From contig DAIDJF010000002.1 in assembly GCA_027451525.1 (NCBI GenBank), positions 113,851 through 176,282 of the forward strand: a stretch of DNA of 62,432 bases, read 5' to 3'. Of the stretch, positions 35,233-43,375 are shown one piece after another (positions within the stretch are counted from its first letter, which is position 1; each line of letters begins with the position of its first letter). The translations under genes and the position numbers were made by a program. The notes under the pieces were generated by a model, which was not told where the DNA came from, searched no databases, and saw nothing but the letters and a program-made list of their open reading frames with translations. The DNA comes from Ktedonobacterales bacterium (lineage in GTDB: Bacteria; Chloroflexota; Ktedonobacteria; Ktedonobacterales; Ktedonobacteraceae).

Positions 35233-36079
35233 TCCGCTTTCGCTGCTTTTCCTTGCCAGTTTTCTTTTTGGGTTACTCTTTCTGATAGTAACCTCCGTGT
35301 TGGGAAACTTTGGGCATGGACACGGTGTTCACCACGTTGGGCATGGAGCAGGGCAGCATGTTCATCTCAGTGGACAGACAGCTAGTTCTACACACCAGAC
35401 GGGTCATTATGTTAACCGCGTACATGTAGGCACTGGCTCACAATCCTCAGCCAGCATGCGCAATAATCAAGCCGCTGTTGCGCACCTACCTGGCACAACA
35501 CAAGGAGGTGCATCGCTCCTCACATTTATTAATCCTACTACTATTATTCTTTTCTTACTCGGGTTCGGTTTCTTCGGCTATGTATTCCACAGTGTTATCG
35601 GCTGGATACTGCCACTGACATTGCTTGGGGCCATAGTAGGCGGTCTTGCTGTCACACTCTTCTTACTCGCCTTGCTGGTACGCATCTTTGGGAATAGCGA
35701 GGGCCAGACGATTCAAGATGTCTCGGAGCGCATTGGATTAATCGGGAAAGTAAGCCTGACAATTCAGGCAAACAGTCCGGGCGAGATTATTTACCTTTCG
35801 CCTGGTGGAATGCGCAAAAGCCTTCCTGCGCGTAGCGTGACTGGACAACGCATTGAGCGCGATCAAGAAGTGGTGGTTGTCAATTACCAGCACGGCACAG
35901 CAGAAGTCGATACCTGGGAACATTTTATGGAAGAACAGGATCATCAGGACTCTTTTTCTCCCTCTACAGTATCATCCAATACCGATTCTGATGAATTAGC
36001 AAAACTACGCTCACTTATCGAGGACTCTGAACGTTCAGACGCTCCCGTGGTGATGCGCAATGATCTACAAAAGGAGTAA
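35216..36079 (+). CDS. NfeD/YqiJ-like membrane protein with His-rich loop
   Basis: Partner protein of flotillin. The N-terminal membrane segment (residues ~8-30) is followed by a Gly/His-rich stretch (ten His between residues 34 and 70), then two or three membrane segments (TIILFLLGFGFFGYVF; LLGAIVGGLAVTLFLLALLV) and a C-terminal OB fold (GLIGKVSLTIQANSPGEIIYL). The last ~45 residues are acidic. The ATG at 35216 follows AAGGAG; an earlier in-frame start lies within the preceding gene. It is followed after 6 bases by flotillin, the same order as E. coli yqiJ-yqiK. Confidence 0.85.
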   Translation: MPIETDPLSLLFLASFLFGLLFLIVTSVLGNFGHGHGVHHVGHGAGQHVHLSGQTASSTHQTGHYVNRVHVGTGSQSSASMRNNQAAVAHLPGTTQGGASLLTFINPTTIILFLLGFGFFGYVFHSVIGWILPLTLLGAIVGGLAVTLFLLALLVRIFGNSEGQTIQDVSERIGLIGKVSLTIQANSPGEIIYLSPGGMRKSLPARSVTGQRIERDQEVVVVNYQHGTAEVDTWEHFMEEQDHQDSFSPSTVSSNTDSDELAKLRSLIEDSERSDAPVVMRNDLQKE

Positions 36080-36085
36080 AATGTC

Positions 36086-37654
36086 ATGTTCACTAATGGC
36101 ATTCTCTTAACCTTTATCATTGGTGTTGTAGCTCTAGTGGTTGTCGTTATTCTCTTGCTACAGACCACCAGTCGCCTGCTACGTAAGGTTGGTCCTAACC
36201 AGGCACTTATCGTCTACGGCACAGGCGGGACGAAAGTTATCACGGGCGGCTCACAACTTGTTATTCCACTCTATCAGCGTGCCCAAGAATTTTCGCTCGA
36301 ACTAATGTCTTTTGATGTCGCCCCCCCACAAGACCTGTATACGACACAAGGCGTTGCGGTTAACGTTGAAGCGGTCACACAAATCAAGGTGCGCTCAGAC
36401 CAAGAGAGCATCAAAACTGCCGCGGAACAGTTCCTCAGCAAGACGCAGAGTGATCGCGAGAACCTGATTCGTCTGGTGATGGAAGGCCACTTACGCGGAA
36501 TCGTTGGTCAGCTAACCGTTGAAGAACTGGTGAAAGACCCAGAAAACGTCGGCACAAAAATGCTCAAAACGGTCACGCCCGACATGGAAAAAATGGGCCT
36601 CGAAGTTATCTCTTTCACTATCAAAGATGTGCGCGACAAGAACGACTATATCACCAACATGGGGCGCCCACAGATCGCGGAGATCAGAAAACAGGCCGAT
36701 ATCGCCGCCGCTCTTGCCGCGCGCGATACCCAAATCCAACAGGCAAATGCTGCACGCGAGTCAGCCGTCGCAAAATCCGCGGCAGACCAGGGCCGTGTTA
36801 AAGCAGAAACCGAATCGCTGGCACTACAAGCAGAGTCACAGCGTAACCTCTCATTGAAAAAAGCGGCCTTTGATGCTGAAATTAAGCGGCAGCAAGCCTT
36901 AGCCGACAAAGCGTATGATATTCAAGCCAATATCACGCAACAGCAGGTCGTCACAGAGGCGGTCAAAGTCACCGAAGTCGAGAAACAGGCGCAGATCAAA
37001 GTCCAACAAGCCGAAATTCAACGCCGCGAATTCGAGTTGCAAGCCACCGTCTTAAAGGCGGCTGAAGCGGAACGCCGCCGTATCGAAACAGTCGCCGAGG
37101 CCGAGCGGCAGCGTCTCCTGCTGGAGGCACAAGGTCAAGCGGAAGCCAACAAAACGCGTGGATTTGCGGATGCCGAGGCCAACCGCGCTCGTGGTCTGGC
37201 CGATGCTGAGGTCATTCGTGCAAAAGGTCTGGCGGAAGCAGAAGTCATTCGTGCGAAGGGTGAAGCGGAAGCCGATGCCATGAAAGTGAAAGCCGCCGCA
37301 TTCCATGAATATAATCAAGCAGCTGTGCTGGATAAACTGCTCACAGGTATGCCAGAGATCGTCCGCGCTATCGCTGAGCCATTGAGCAAGGTTGATAAAG
37401 TCACGATTGTCTCGACCGGTGGGGGCAATGGCACGAACGGTGGGAGCCTCGGCGCAAGCCGTATCACTGGCGATATCGTCAATATGGTCGCGCAAGTGCC
37501 TGCTCTGTTTGAGCTACTCAGTGGCACACGCATTAGCGACCTGATGAGTCGCATCCCGACATTGGCGGGCCAGGAAGCCCAAAACGGCACAAACGGGAAA
37601 AATGGCGCAACCAGTGCCGCCCATCTGGTTGACTCCGCCAACAGCGAAATGTAA
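36086..37654 (+). CDS. Flotillin (FloT/YqiK-type SPFH protein)
   Basis: Scaffold of ordered membrane domains. One N-terminal membrane segment (residues ~7-26), an SPFH domain (VGPNQALIVYGTGGTKVITGG to ~200), then a long Ala/Glu-rich coiled coil (~200-410) with near-exact repeats (GLADAEVIRAKG, GLAEAEVIRAKG) and a Gly/Asn-rich end. 522 residues. AAAAGGAG precedes the ATG. Its position between the NfeD-like gene and pspA argues for a joint membrane-maintenance role. Confidence 0.93.
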   Translation: MFTNGILLTFIIGVVALVVVVILLLQTTSRLLRKVGPNQALIVYGTGGTKVITGGSQLVIPLYQRAQEFSLELMSFDVAPPQDLYTTQGVAVNVEAVTQIKVRSDQESIKTAAEQFLSKTQSDRENLIRLVMEGHLRGIVGQLTVEELVKDPENVGTKMLKTVTPDMEKMGLEVISFTIKDVRDKNDYITNMGRPQIAEIRKQADIAAALAARDTQIQQANAARESAVAKSAADQGRVKAETESLALQAESQRNLSLKKAAFDAEIKRQQALADKAYDIQANITQQQVVTEAVKVTEVEKQAQIKVQQAEIQRREFELQATVLKAAEAERRRIETVAEAERQRLLLEAQGQAEANKTRGFADAEANRARGLADAEVIRAKGLAEAEVIRAKGEAEADAMKVKAAAFHEYNQAAVLDKLLTGMPEIVRAIAEPLSKVDKVTIVSTGGGNGTNGGSLGASRITGDIVNMVAQVPALFELLSGTRISDLMSRIPTLAGQEAQNGTNGKNGATSAAHLVDSANSEM

Positions 37655-37670
37655 ATAGTGGCAAGTGGAG

Positions 37671-37724
37671 CACTGTCCTGGGACAGTGTTCCTGCCGGAA
37701 TGGGGCGACCTCACACGGTCGCCC
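37671..37724 (+). terminator. Two small hairpins between flotillin and pspA
   Basis: CACTGTC/GACAGTG (37671-37688) and GGGCGACC/GGTCGCCC (37703-37710 and 37717-37724). There is no T-run. They probably reduce or process read-through so that pspA is expressed at a different level. Confidence 0.5.
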
Positions 37725-37763
37725 TCTACCTATTGGTATACCAGCACATAAATGGAGATCCGC

Positions 37764-38648
37764 ATGAATTTGTTGGAACGTGTTCTTACTTTGCTACAAG
37801 CAAATCTCAATACTGTAGTTGAAAAGGCTGACGACCCGGAGAAAACACTTCGGCAACTCCAGCTTGATATGCGCAATCAACTCGTTCAGGTGAAAACGCA
37901 GGTTGCCACTGCTATCGCTGAAGGGTACAAATTGCAAAAGCGTAGCAAAGAACGTTCCGCAGAGGCTGATGTCTGGTTGAAAAAAGCTGAACAGGCTATT
38001 CGACAGCAAAATGATGATCTCGCGCGCACAGCTTTAACCCATTATAACTCGCTACTTAGACAGACCGAACGCTACCAACAGCAACAAAAAGACCAGGAAC
38101 AGCTTGTCTCAACCATGCGCAACGCCCTACGCCAACTTGAGGCAAAGCTCAGTGAAGTCGATACTACGATTGATCTTCTCGTCACACGTAAACGCAACGC
38201 GCTTCTCCAGCAACGGGTCTATGAAACGCTGAGCAAAGGAGCATCACCGAAAGAGCGTGAGCGCACGGCAAAAGCGCAAGATGCCGTACAACAGGCAGAG
38301 GCACGCGCACGCGCACTTGCGGAGCTTCATCTGCGCGACACTGACATTGACGTTCAGCTAGACGCGCTCTCTACAACCACCGATGTTGAGCAACAACTCG
38401 AGTATCTCAAAAATCGGCAGCCGTCATCGTCTGTTCCTCTGCTTAAAGAGGGCGAAGGACAGGTATCACCTCTGCTCCATCCACGTCCGCAGGCACAGTC
38501 TCCTACCAGCCAGCCTCTCACGCAATCATCATCCACACAGAGGACAGAGCAGACAAAACAAAAAACGATACCCGCCTCGCCTGCTCAGCAACGCGAGGAA
38601 ATCACACTCGAACGGTTACGAAAATTGCTAGGAGATACTCCGCAATAG
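37764..38648 (+). CDS. PspA/IM30-family membrane-stress protein
   Basis: ESCRT-III-like coiled-coil protein that binds and repairs the inner face of the membrane. MNLLERVLTLLQANLNTVVEKADDPEKTLRQL is the standard start; coiled coil follows to about residue 215. The last ~75 residues are a Pro/Ser/Gln-rich linker and a short helix (EEITLERLRKLLGDTPQ), longer than in E. coli PspA. The ATG at 37764 is preferred (GGAG upstream) over an in-frame ATG at 37752. No pspF or pspBC is seen; regulation may come from the neighbouring XRE or REC proteins. Confidence 0.92.
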   Translation: MNLLERVLTLLQANLNTVVEKADDPEKTLRQLQLDMRNQLVQVKTQVATAIAEGYKLQKRSKERSAEADVWLKKAEQAIRQQNDDLARTALTHYNSLLRQTERYQQQQKDQEQLVSTMRNALRQLEAKLSEVDTTIDLLVTRKRNALLQQRVYETLSKGASPKERERTAKAQDAVQQAEARARALAELHLRDTDIDVQLDALSTTTDVEQQLEYLKNRQPSSSVPLLKEGEGQVSPLLHPRPQAQSPTSQPLTQSSSTQRTEQTKQKTIPASPAQQREEITLERLRKLLGDTPQ

Positions 38649-38661
38649 GTGACGATACGCC

Positions 38662-38781
38662 TTATTTATTAAACAGAATCGTAAAGATGATAATAATTGC
38701 AAGGGCAATACAAATGCCGACGATAAAGGAGAAACGATTATTTCTTTTCTCTTCTTCAGAAACGGTTCTCTTTTCACTCAT
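38662..38781 (-). CDS. 39-residue single-pass membrane protein
   Basis: Found by reading the gap: minus-strand ATG at 38781, 39 codons, stop at 38662. A charged N-terminus (MSEKRTVSEEEKRNNRF) is followed by one membrane segment (IVGICIALAIIIIFTILF). AGAGAAG lies about 9 bases upstream. It starts 17 bases after the stop of the REC-roadblock gene on the same strand and ends 14 bases from the pspA stop. Gene order and composition support it; no homologue can be named. Confidence 0.6.
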   Translation of the reverse strand: MSEKRTVSEEEKRNNRFSFIVGICIALAIIIIFTILFNK

Positions 38782-38797
38782 TGGATATATCTTCTCT

Positions 38798-40687
38798 CTA
38801 TGACTGAAGAGCGGTCGTGATCGCACTTTCCACATTCGCCATCACATTCAAGCTCTCCGTCGGGTCAGACTCACGGGAAGTAATCAACACCTGGAAGGCT
38901 TTTTTTTCATCGCCTACCAGACTCATCATAATATGACGATCAGCACTCGTGATTACGGTATCTTCATACGCGCCCCATGCACCTTGATCTAGCGATTGTA
39001 GCACACTTTTCAAAATAGCACTAAATGGCTTACAAATGCGCGAGATATCCAGGTCATCAACCGCAACTTGCGCAATTGGTTGGCCATCGAGGGTCACAAC
39101 AGCGGCGGCAATAAAGCCATTGACGGCATAGCCAAGCGTCTGGAGAGCAGCAACCAACGCCGGATAATTATATGCACGTTTTACAGCCCGTTGGTTTCCG
39201 GTGGCCCCCAGAGTAGACTGCGAACGACTGTCCCGTGGGTCAGGTGGATCAGACGCGGGATTTTCAGGCTTGCGTGGAGCCAGACTTTGTAGGGGGCCAC
39301 TCGACGTTACACGTCCTGCGTCCGCAGTTCCCCATTCTGACGAGGATATGGTTGAGCGTTTGGGCGTTGGAGGTACCACAGGAGCCGACCATACAGCACC
39401 GACACTGGCCTCATTCTCTTTACGCGCAATCGGCCCAGTGACTTGCGTGTCCGGGCGTTGCGCCTGAGGAGGTTGCCATTCAGGTGATGACGACTTTGTT
39501 GAAGGCATAGCTGATATATAAGATGTACCGGAAAGCGACGATGGACGAACAGCAGGCAGAGATGCCGATGTTGGTTGATCTGTTAACCAAGAAGGCAAAT
39601 CTTTGCGTACTTCTGGAGTAAATTTCTGGACGATCGGAACAGAAGGCGTATTTTTCTCATTACCTTGCTTACCTGCCCTCCCATTTGTGTCCAGTGCCCC
39701 TGTCGTATGTGGTATCACCGTCCCTAATGGAGAACTCTCACTGATACCCATCACTTTCCCTGTTTGCTGCCACCACTCTTTTGCGACTGGAAATTTCTCA
39801 CCTGCTAGCGGCGTAAGAGGCGGTTGCCCTGCCTCTGCAATTCCCCCTTTCAGATCATGGGTTGCTACGGGCATTGGCACGCCAGGCTCGACAGTGCCCA
39901 ATGGAGTATTGTCATATTCAGCCAGTACCTGAAAGGGACGATCATTGATGTCATCCAGAAGCATTCCTTCTGTTTTGGGAACTGCTACTAGCTCGCCGCT
40001 AAACTGCTGTGCATATTTTGTTCTGTATTGCAAAGCTTGAAAGATGAGACGCGAAAGTGGCTGCGTCACATTGGGGGTAACATTGCCATTCCAAGCCTGA
40101 TGCATCACTGTGCCATTCTTATGCGCAGCGAGAGCAAAAAAAGCCTCTTCCCCACGCAACATGCCATATTCCGCCCATACCAACTCACCCTCTAAAAACC
40201 CTAACATACCACGTTCCTCTACCCCAATCGTCACCAGCAAAGCGATATTCTTACGGCTCATAGTGATAATTTGAATCACATCCAGGAGATCAAAAGAGTC
40301 TAGACTTGCAGAAAAACCCGTCTGCTGCCAAAGCCGACGCAATTCTTCTTTCAGTTGGTGCAAATTGAGTGGCTTTTCCAGATAGCCAGCAGCACCACCT
40401 TCAAGAGCCTGAGAACGCGCAACATCTGAATTTGCAGGCCCCACGAGAATTACGCGCGTATTCGGGCGATATGTGCGTAACCAGTGCAGGAGTTCTAATC
40501 CATCTATTCCCGCTGTCTGCAAGTCAGAAATCACCACATCATATTCTTCTGCCCATAAAGTACGCATAGCATCTGCAATGCTGACCACCCCCTGCACCAC
40601 ATAACTATCCTTCCGCAATGCCTCTACGATGCTTGCATTTTGATATTCATCATCTTTTACTAAGAGAGCGCGCAATTGTCCAGACAT
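38798..40687 (-). CDS. Response-regulator-like protein: REC, DUF4388 and roadblock/LC7 domains
   Basis: Cytoplasmic signalling protein of 629 residues. Residues 1-~120 form a receiver domain with phosphoacceptor Asp in YDVVISDLQ and Lys in GYLEKPLNL. Residues ~130-250 are a DUF4388/PATAN domain (FDLLDVIQIITMSRKNIALLV, GMLGFLEGELVWAEYG). A Pro/Ser/Thr-rich linker of ~250 residues leads to a roadblock/LC7 domain (ALQTLGYAVNGFIAAAVVTLDGQPIA) like MglB, which acts on small GTPases. The ATG at 40687 follows GGTGG; the longer frame adds an unsupported start. No kinase or small GTPase gene is adjacent. Its place opposite pspA suggests a link to polarity or membrane signalling, as inference. Confidence 0.87.
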   Translation of the reverse strand: MSGQLRALLVKDDEYQNASIVEALRKDSYVVQGVVSIADAMRTLWAEEYDVVISDLQTAGIDGLELLHWLRTYRPNTRVILVGPANSDVARSQALEGGAAGYLEKPLNLHQLKEELRRLWQQTGFSASLDSFDLLDVIQIITMSRKNIALLVTIGVEERGMLGFLEGELVWAEYGMLRGEEAFFALAAHKNGTVMHQAWNGNVTPNVTQPLSRLIFQALQYRTKYAQQFSGELVAVPKTEGMLLDDINDRPFQVLAEYDNTPLGTVEPGVPMPVATHDLKGGIAEAGQPPLTPLAGEKFPVAKEWWQQTGKVMGISESSPLGTVIPHTTGALDTNGRAGKQGNEKNTPSVPIVQKFTPEVRKDLPSWLTDQPTSASLPAVRPSSLSGTSYISAMPSTKSSSPEWQPPQAQRPDTQVTGPIARKENEASVGAVWSAPVVPPTPKRSTISSSEWGTADAGRVTSSGPLQSLAPRKPENPASDPPDPRDSRSQSTLGATGNQRAVKRAYNYPALVAALQTLGYAVNGFIAAAVVTLDGQPIAQVAVDDLDISRICKPFSAILKSVLQSLDQGAWGAYEDTVITSADRHIMMSLVGDEKKAFQVLITSRESDPTESLNVMANVESAITTALQS

Positions 40688-40894
40688 AACTGCTACCACC
40701 TGCAACGAGATTCTTCTACCATGTGCCGCCATCAGCCGGTTTCCCCATACCGGGTTTACATTTCTTCCTTACCGACACATTAGAACGTCCTATATGAATC
40801 ATCTTTACTCGCTGAGTGTATCACGATGCTCTACAGATGACAAGATAGTCCCCTGCATGTACCATAGGAACCATTCTTTCACCTACAAAAATTT

Positions 40895-40904
40895 GTGCTA
40901 TACT
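40895..40904 (+). promoter_or_regulatory. Extended -10 of rpiA
   Basis: TGTGCTATACT with TATACT at 40899-40904; the -35 is weak. The same 11-base string occurs before cysS. Confidence 0.5.
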
Positions 40905-40941
40905 CAAAAGCAGCGATGTTAAATAGGAAGGATACAGAGCT

Positions 40942-41658
40942 ATGGCAGAACAGTATATCACACAAGATACAGAAAAAGCGCAGGCTGCCCAGGCTGCAGC
41001 TCACTATATTGAAAACGATATGTTAGTTGGACTGGGGACTGGTTCAACTGCGACCTTGCTGGTGCAGGCATTAGCCCAACGTATGCAACAAGGTTTACAT
41101 ATTAAAGGAGCCGTGCCATCCTCTCAAGTCACGCACGATCTTGCGCAACGCCTGGGCATTCCCCTCACCGATCTAGATACCGCTCCTGAACTCGACATCT
41201 ATATTGATGGAGCCGATGAGATCGACCCACAACTCAATCTATTGAAAGGGGCAGGTGGGGCCTTAGTACGTGAAAAGATTGTCGCGACTGCTGCTCGCCG
41301 CTTCATCGTTATCGCAGACCATAGTAAGTTGGTTGATCAACTCATCTCACGCTTCCCTTTGCCAGTCGAGGTAACGCCTTTTGCAATTACCCCTGTGCGC
41401 AAACGCCTGGAACATCTGGGAGCCAGTGTGACATTACGCCAGCGCGCGGGAACGACCTTCATCACAGATAATCAGAATATCATTCTCGATTGTACGTTCC
41501 CCAAAGGCTTCGACAGTCTCATAGATTTGAATGCGCATATCAAAAACATTGTTGGAGTGGTCGAAACAGGTCTCTTCCTACATATGGCAGAACGCGCACT
41601 TGTTGGCACACCCACAGGTGTACAACAGATACTTCCGCCAACGTCTACAAAAGCCTGA
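40942..41658 (+). CDS. rpiA: Ribose-5-phosphate isomerase A
   Basis: Interconverts ribose 5-phosphate and ribulose 5-phosphate. The motifs VGLGTGSTATLLVQAL, YIDGADEIDPQLNLLKGAGGALVREK and FPLPVEVTPFA hold the phosphate-binding and catalytic residues. 238 residues, standard. TAGGAAGGA precedes the ATG. Single gene. Confidence 0.97.
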   Translation: MAEQYITQDTEKAQAAQAAAHYIENDMLVGLGTGSTATLLVQALAQRMQQGLHIKGAVPSSQVTHDLAQRLGIPLTDLDTAPELDIYIDGADEIDPQLNLLKGAGGALVREKIVATAARRFIVIADHSKLVDQLISRFPLPVEVTPFAITPVRKRLEHLGASVTLRQRAGTTFITDNQNIILDCTFPKGFDSLIDLNAHIKNIVGVVETGLFLHMAERALVGTPTGVQQILPPTSTKA

Positions 41659-41757
41659 TTTCTTTGGACGACTTTCATGCTGAATATAGCTATTTTTCGC
41701 GCAATAAGGGATTGACCGTAAATTTTACCTTTTTCACGCACGCCTGTTTACTATTTC

Positions 41758-41925
41758 TTGACAGGTAGAGTTCGCAACGGGTATAATTTATGAGGTTTTA
41801 TTCCCAACACTTTATGCATACAGGAGGCCATACTAGCTATTTCGTGCCTATTTTCCACTGTGGGATATGTCCTACGGGGATTTAACATTTCTAGCGGTTG
41901 AATTCAGCACAAAGGAGTTTTTGCT
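41758..41925 (+). promoter_or_regulatory. Near-consensus promoter and 130-base leader of the ECF transporter operon
   Basis: TTGACA (41758-41763), 18 bases, TATAAT (41782-41787), which is the best sigma-70-type promoter in the window. The leader of about 130 bases to the GTG start is long enough for a riboswitch, which is common before ECF vitamin transporters. No thiamine, cobalamin, FMN or preQ1 consensus was recognised by eye. Confidence 0.65.
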
Positions 41926-42534
41926 GTGAGCAAAGCCACTGTCGGTCCTACCTCTTCTACTACCAACCCCTGGATATTGACCACGGAGCGTATCGTTATC
42001 GCGGGCGTCCTTGCCGCCATTACGATTATTCTCGGGGTTGTTCCTGGTCTGGGCTTTATCCCCCTGCCCAATGCCATCGGAAATGCAACGACAGAACATA
42101 TCCCCACTATTATCGGCGGGATCGTCGGTGGCCCCATTGTGGGTATTATCTCAGGCCTTATTTTCGGCATTCTCAGTCTTACCCGTGCCACGGCCCCATT
42201 TTTCAAAGACCCTCTCGTTGCCATCCTGCCACGCATCTTTATCGGTTTAACGGCCTGGGCAACATTTGCAGCCCTCGTACGTATCAATCGTAACATGGCA
42301 GCAGTCATCGCGGGACTTGTTGGTTCAGCAACAAATACCGTCCTTGTTCTCACGATGATTATTGCACGTGGATACTTGCCCACCTCTATTATCTGGGTGG
42401 TGCTCCCACAAGCCATCGGCGAAGCAATTGTTGCCGCCCTTATCACGCTGGCAGTCGTAAATGCGTATTTCATCATTCAGGGCCGTGTCATCTACGCACG
42501 TGAGACACGCCGCCGCGACGAGTTGCCTTACTAA
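41926..42534 (+). CDS. ECF transporter substrate-binding (S) component
   Basis: Integral membrane protein of 202 residues with about six hydrophobic segments that captures a vitamin or cofactor and works with the EcfA1-A2-T module next door. The motif HIPTIIGGIVGGPIVGIISGLIFG is typical of S components. Ligand not identifiable. The GTG start follows AAAGGAG. It shares an operon with its energy-coupling module, so it is a dedicated (group I) system. Confidence 0.85.
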   Translation: MSKATVGPTSSTTNPWILTTERIVIAGVLAAITIILGVVPGLGFIPLPNAIGNATTEHIPTIIGGIVGGPIVGIISGLIFGILSLTRATAPFFKDPLVAILPRIFIGLTAWATFAALVRINRNMAAVIAGLVGSATNTVLVLTMIIARGYLPTSIIWVVLPQAIGEAIVAALITLAVVNAYFIIQGRVIYARETRRRDELPY

Positions 42535-42535
42535 C

Positions 42536-43375
42536 ATGATTACAGTCAAGAACGTTACCTTTCAGTATAGCAGTCAGGAGGAGTATGAGACTCCTCCTGC
42601 ACTCAAACAACTCAACGTTCAGATAACTGAAGGAGAGACTATCGCCATTATTGGGCAGAATGGCTCGGGCAAGAGTACCCTCGTCAAGTTGCTGGCGGCC
42701 ATTCTCCATCCTAGCGAGGGTTATATTCACGTCGATGGACTGCGCAGTACCGCCACCGATGAAGAGATTTGGACCATTCGCCAGCGTGTCGGCATCGTCT
42801 TTCAAAATCCTGACGATCAGCTTGTTGCAAACACGGTCATTGATGATATCGCTTTTGGCCCAGAAAATCTTGGTCTGCCACGCAGAGAAATTGAGGAGCG
42901 CATTCAAGAGGCCATGTCTCTGCTGGGTTTGGAGCCATATGCGCAGACGGCAATTAGCGAACTTTCGATTGGACAGAAACAGTTGGTGGCAATTGCCGGC
43001 GTACTGGCAATGCGCCCGCGTTATCTGCTCCTCGATGAACCCACTACGATGATTTCTGGACAGGCCGGGCGGACCTTATTGGCAACTGTTCAACGCCTTG
43101 CGCACGAGCAAGGGATTGCCGTTATCCATATCACCCATTTTATGGATGAAGTCGCCAGTTTTCAGCGCGTCATTGTGATGCATGAAGGGCAGATTGTTAT
43201 GGATGGCACACCCGCAGAAATCTTCTCCCATGCCGATGAACTCCACGCTCTCGGTCTCGATGTACCAATGGTCACACGTCTGGGTCAACATCTACGCCAA
43301 AAAGGATGGAGCCAGATTCCTGAAGTCGTTTTGTCAGCGGAACAGCTAAAGGAGAGCTTATGCTCTTCGAATTAA
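42536..43375 (+). CDS. ecfA1: ECF transporter ATPase EcfA1
   Basis: Energises vitamin uptake as a heterodimer with EcfA2. The Walker A is GQNGSGKST, Q-loop VFQNPDDQLVANTV, signature LSIGQKQL, Walker B LLLDEP and switch His in HITHFMDEV. The D-loop after the Walker B Glu reads TTMISGQAGR in place of the usual LDPxGR. The ATG at 42536 lies two bases after the S-component stop; the frame is open upstream but without support. 279 residues. Confidence 0.93.
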   Translation: MITVKNVTFQYSSQEEYETPPALKQLNVQITEGETIAIIGQNGSGKSTLVKLLAAILHPSEGYIHVDGLRSTATDEEIWTIRQRVGIVFQNPDDQLVANTVIDDIAFGPENLGLPRREIEERIQEAMSLLGLEPYAQTAISELSIGQKQLVAIAGVLAMRPRYLLLDEPTTMISGQAGRTLLATVQRLAHEQGIAVIHITHFMDEVASFQRVIVMHEGQIVMDGTPAEIFSHADELHALGLDVPMVTRLGQHLRQKGWSQIPEVVLSAEQLKESLCSSN

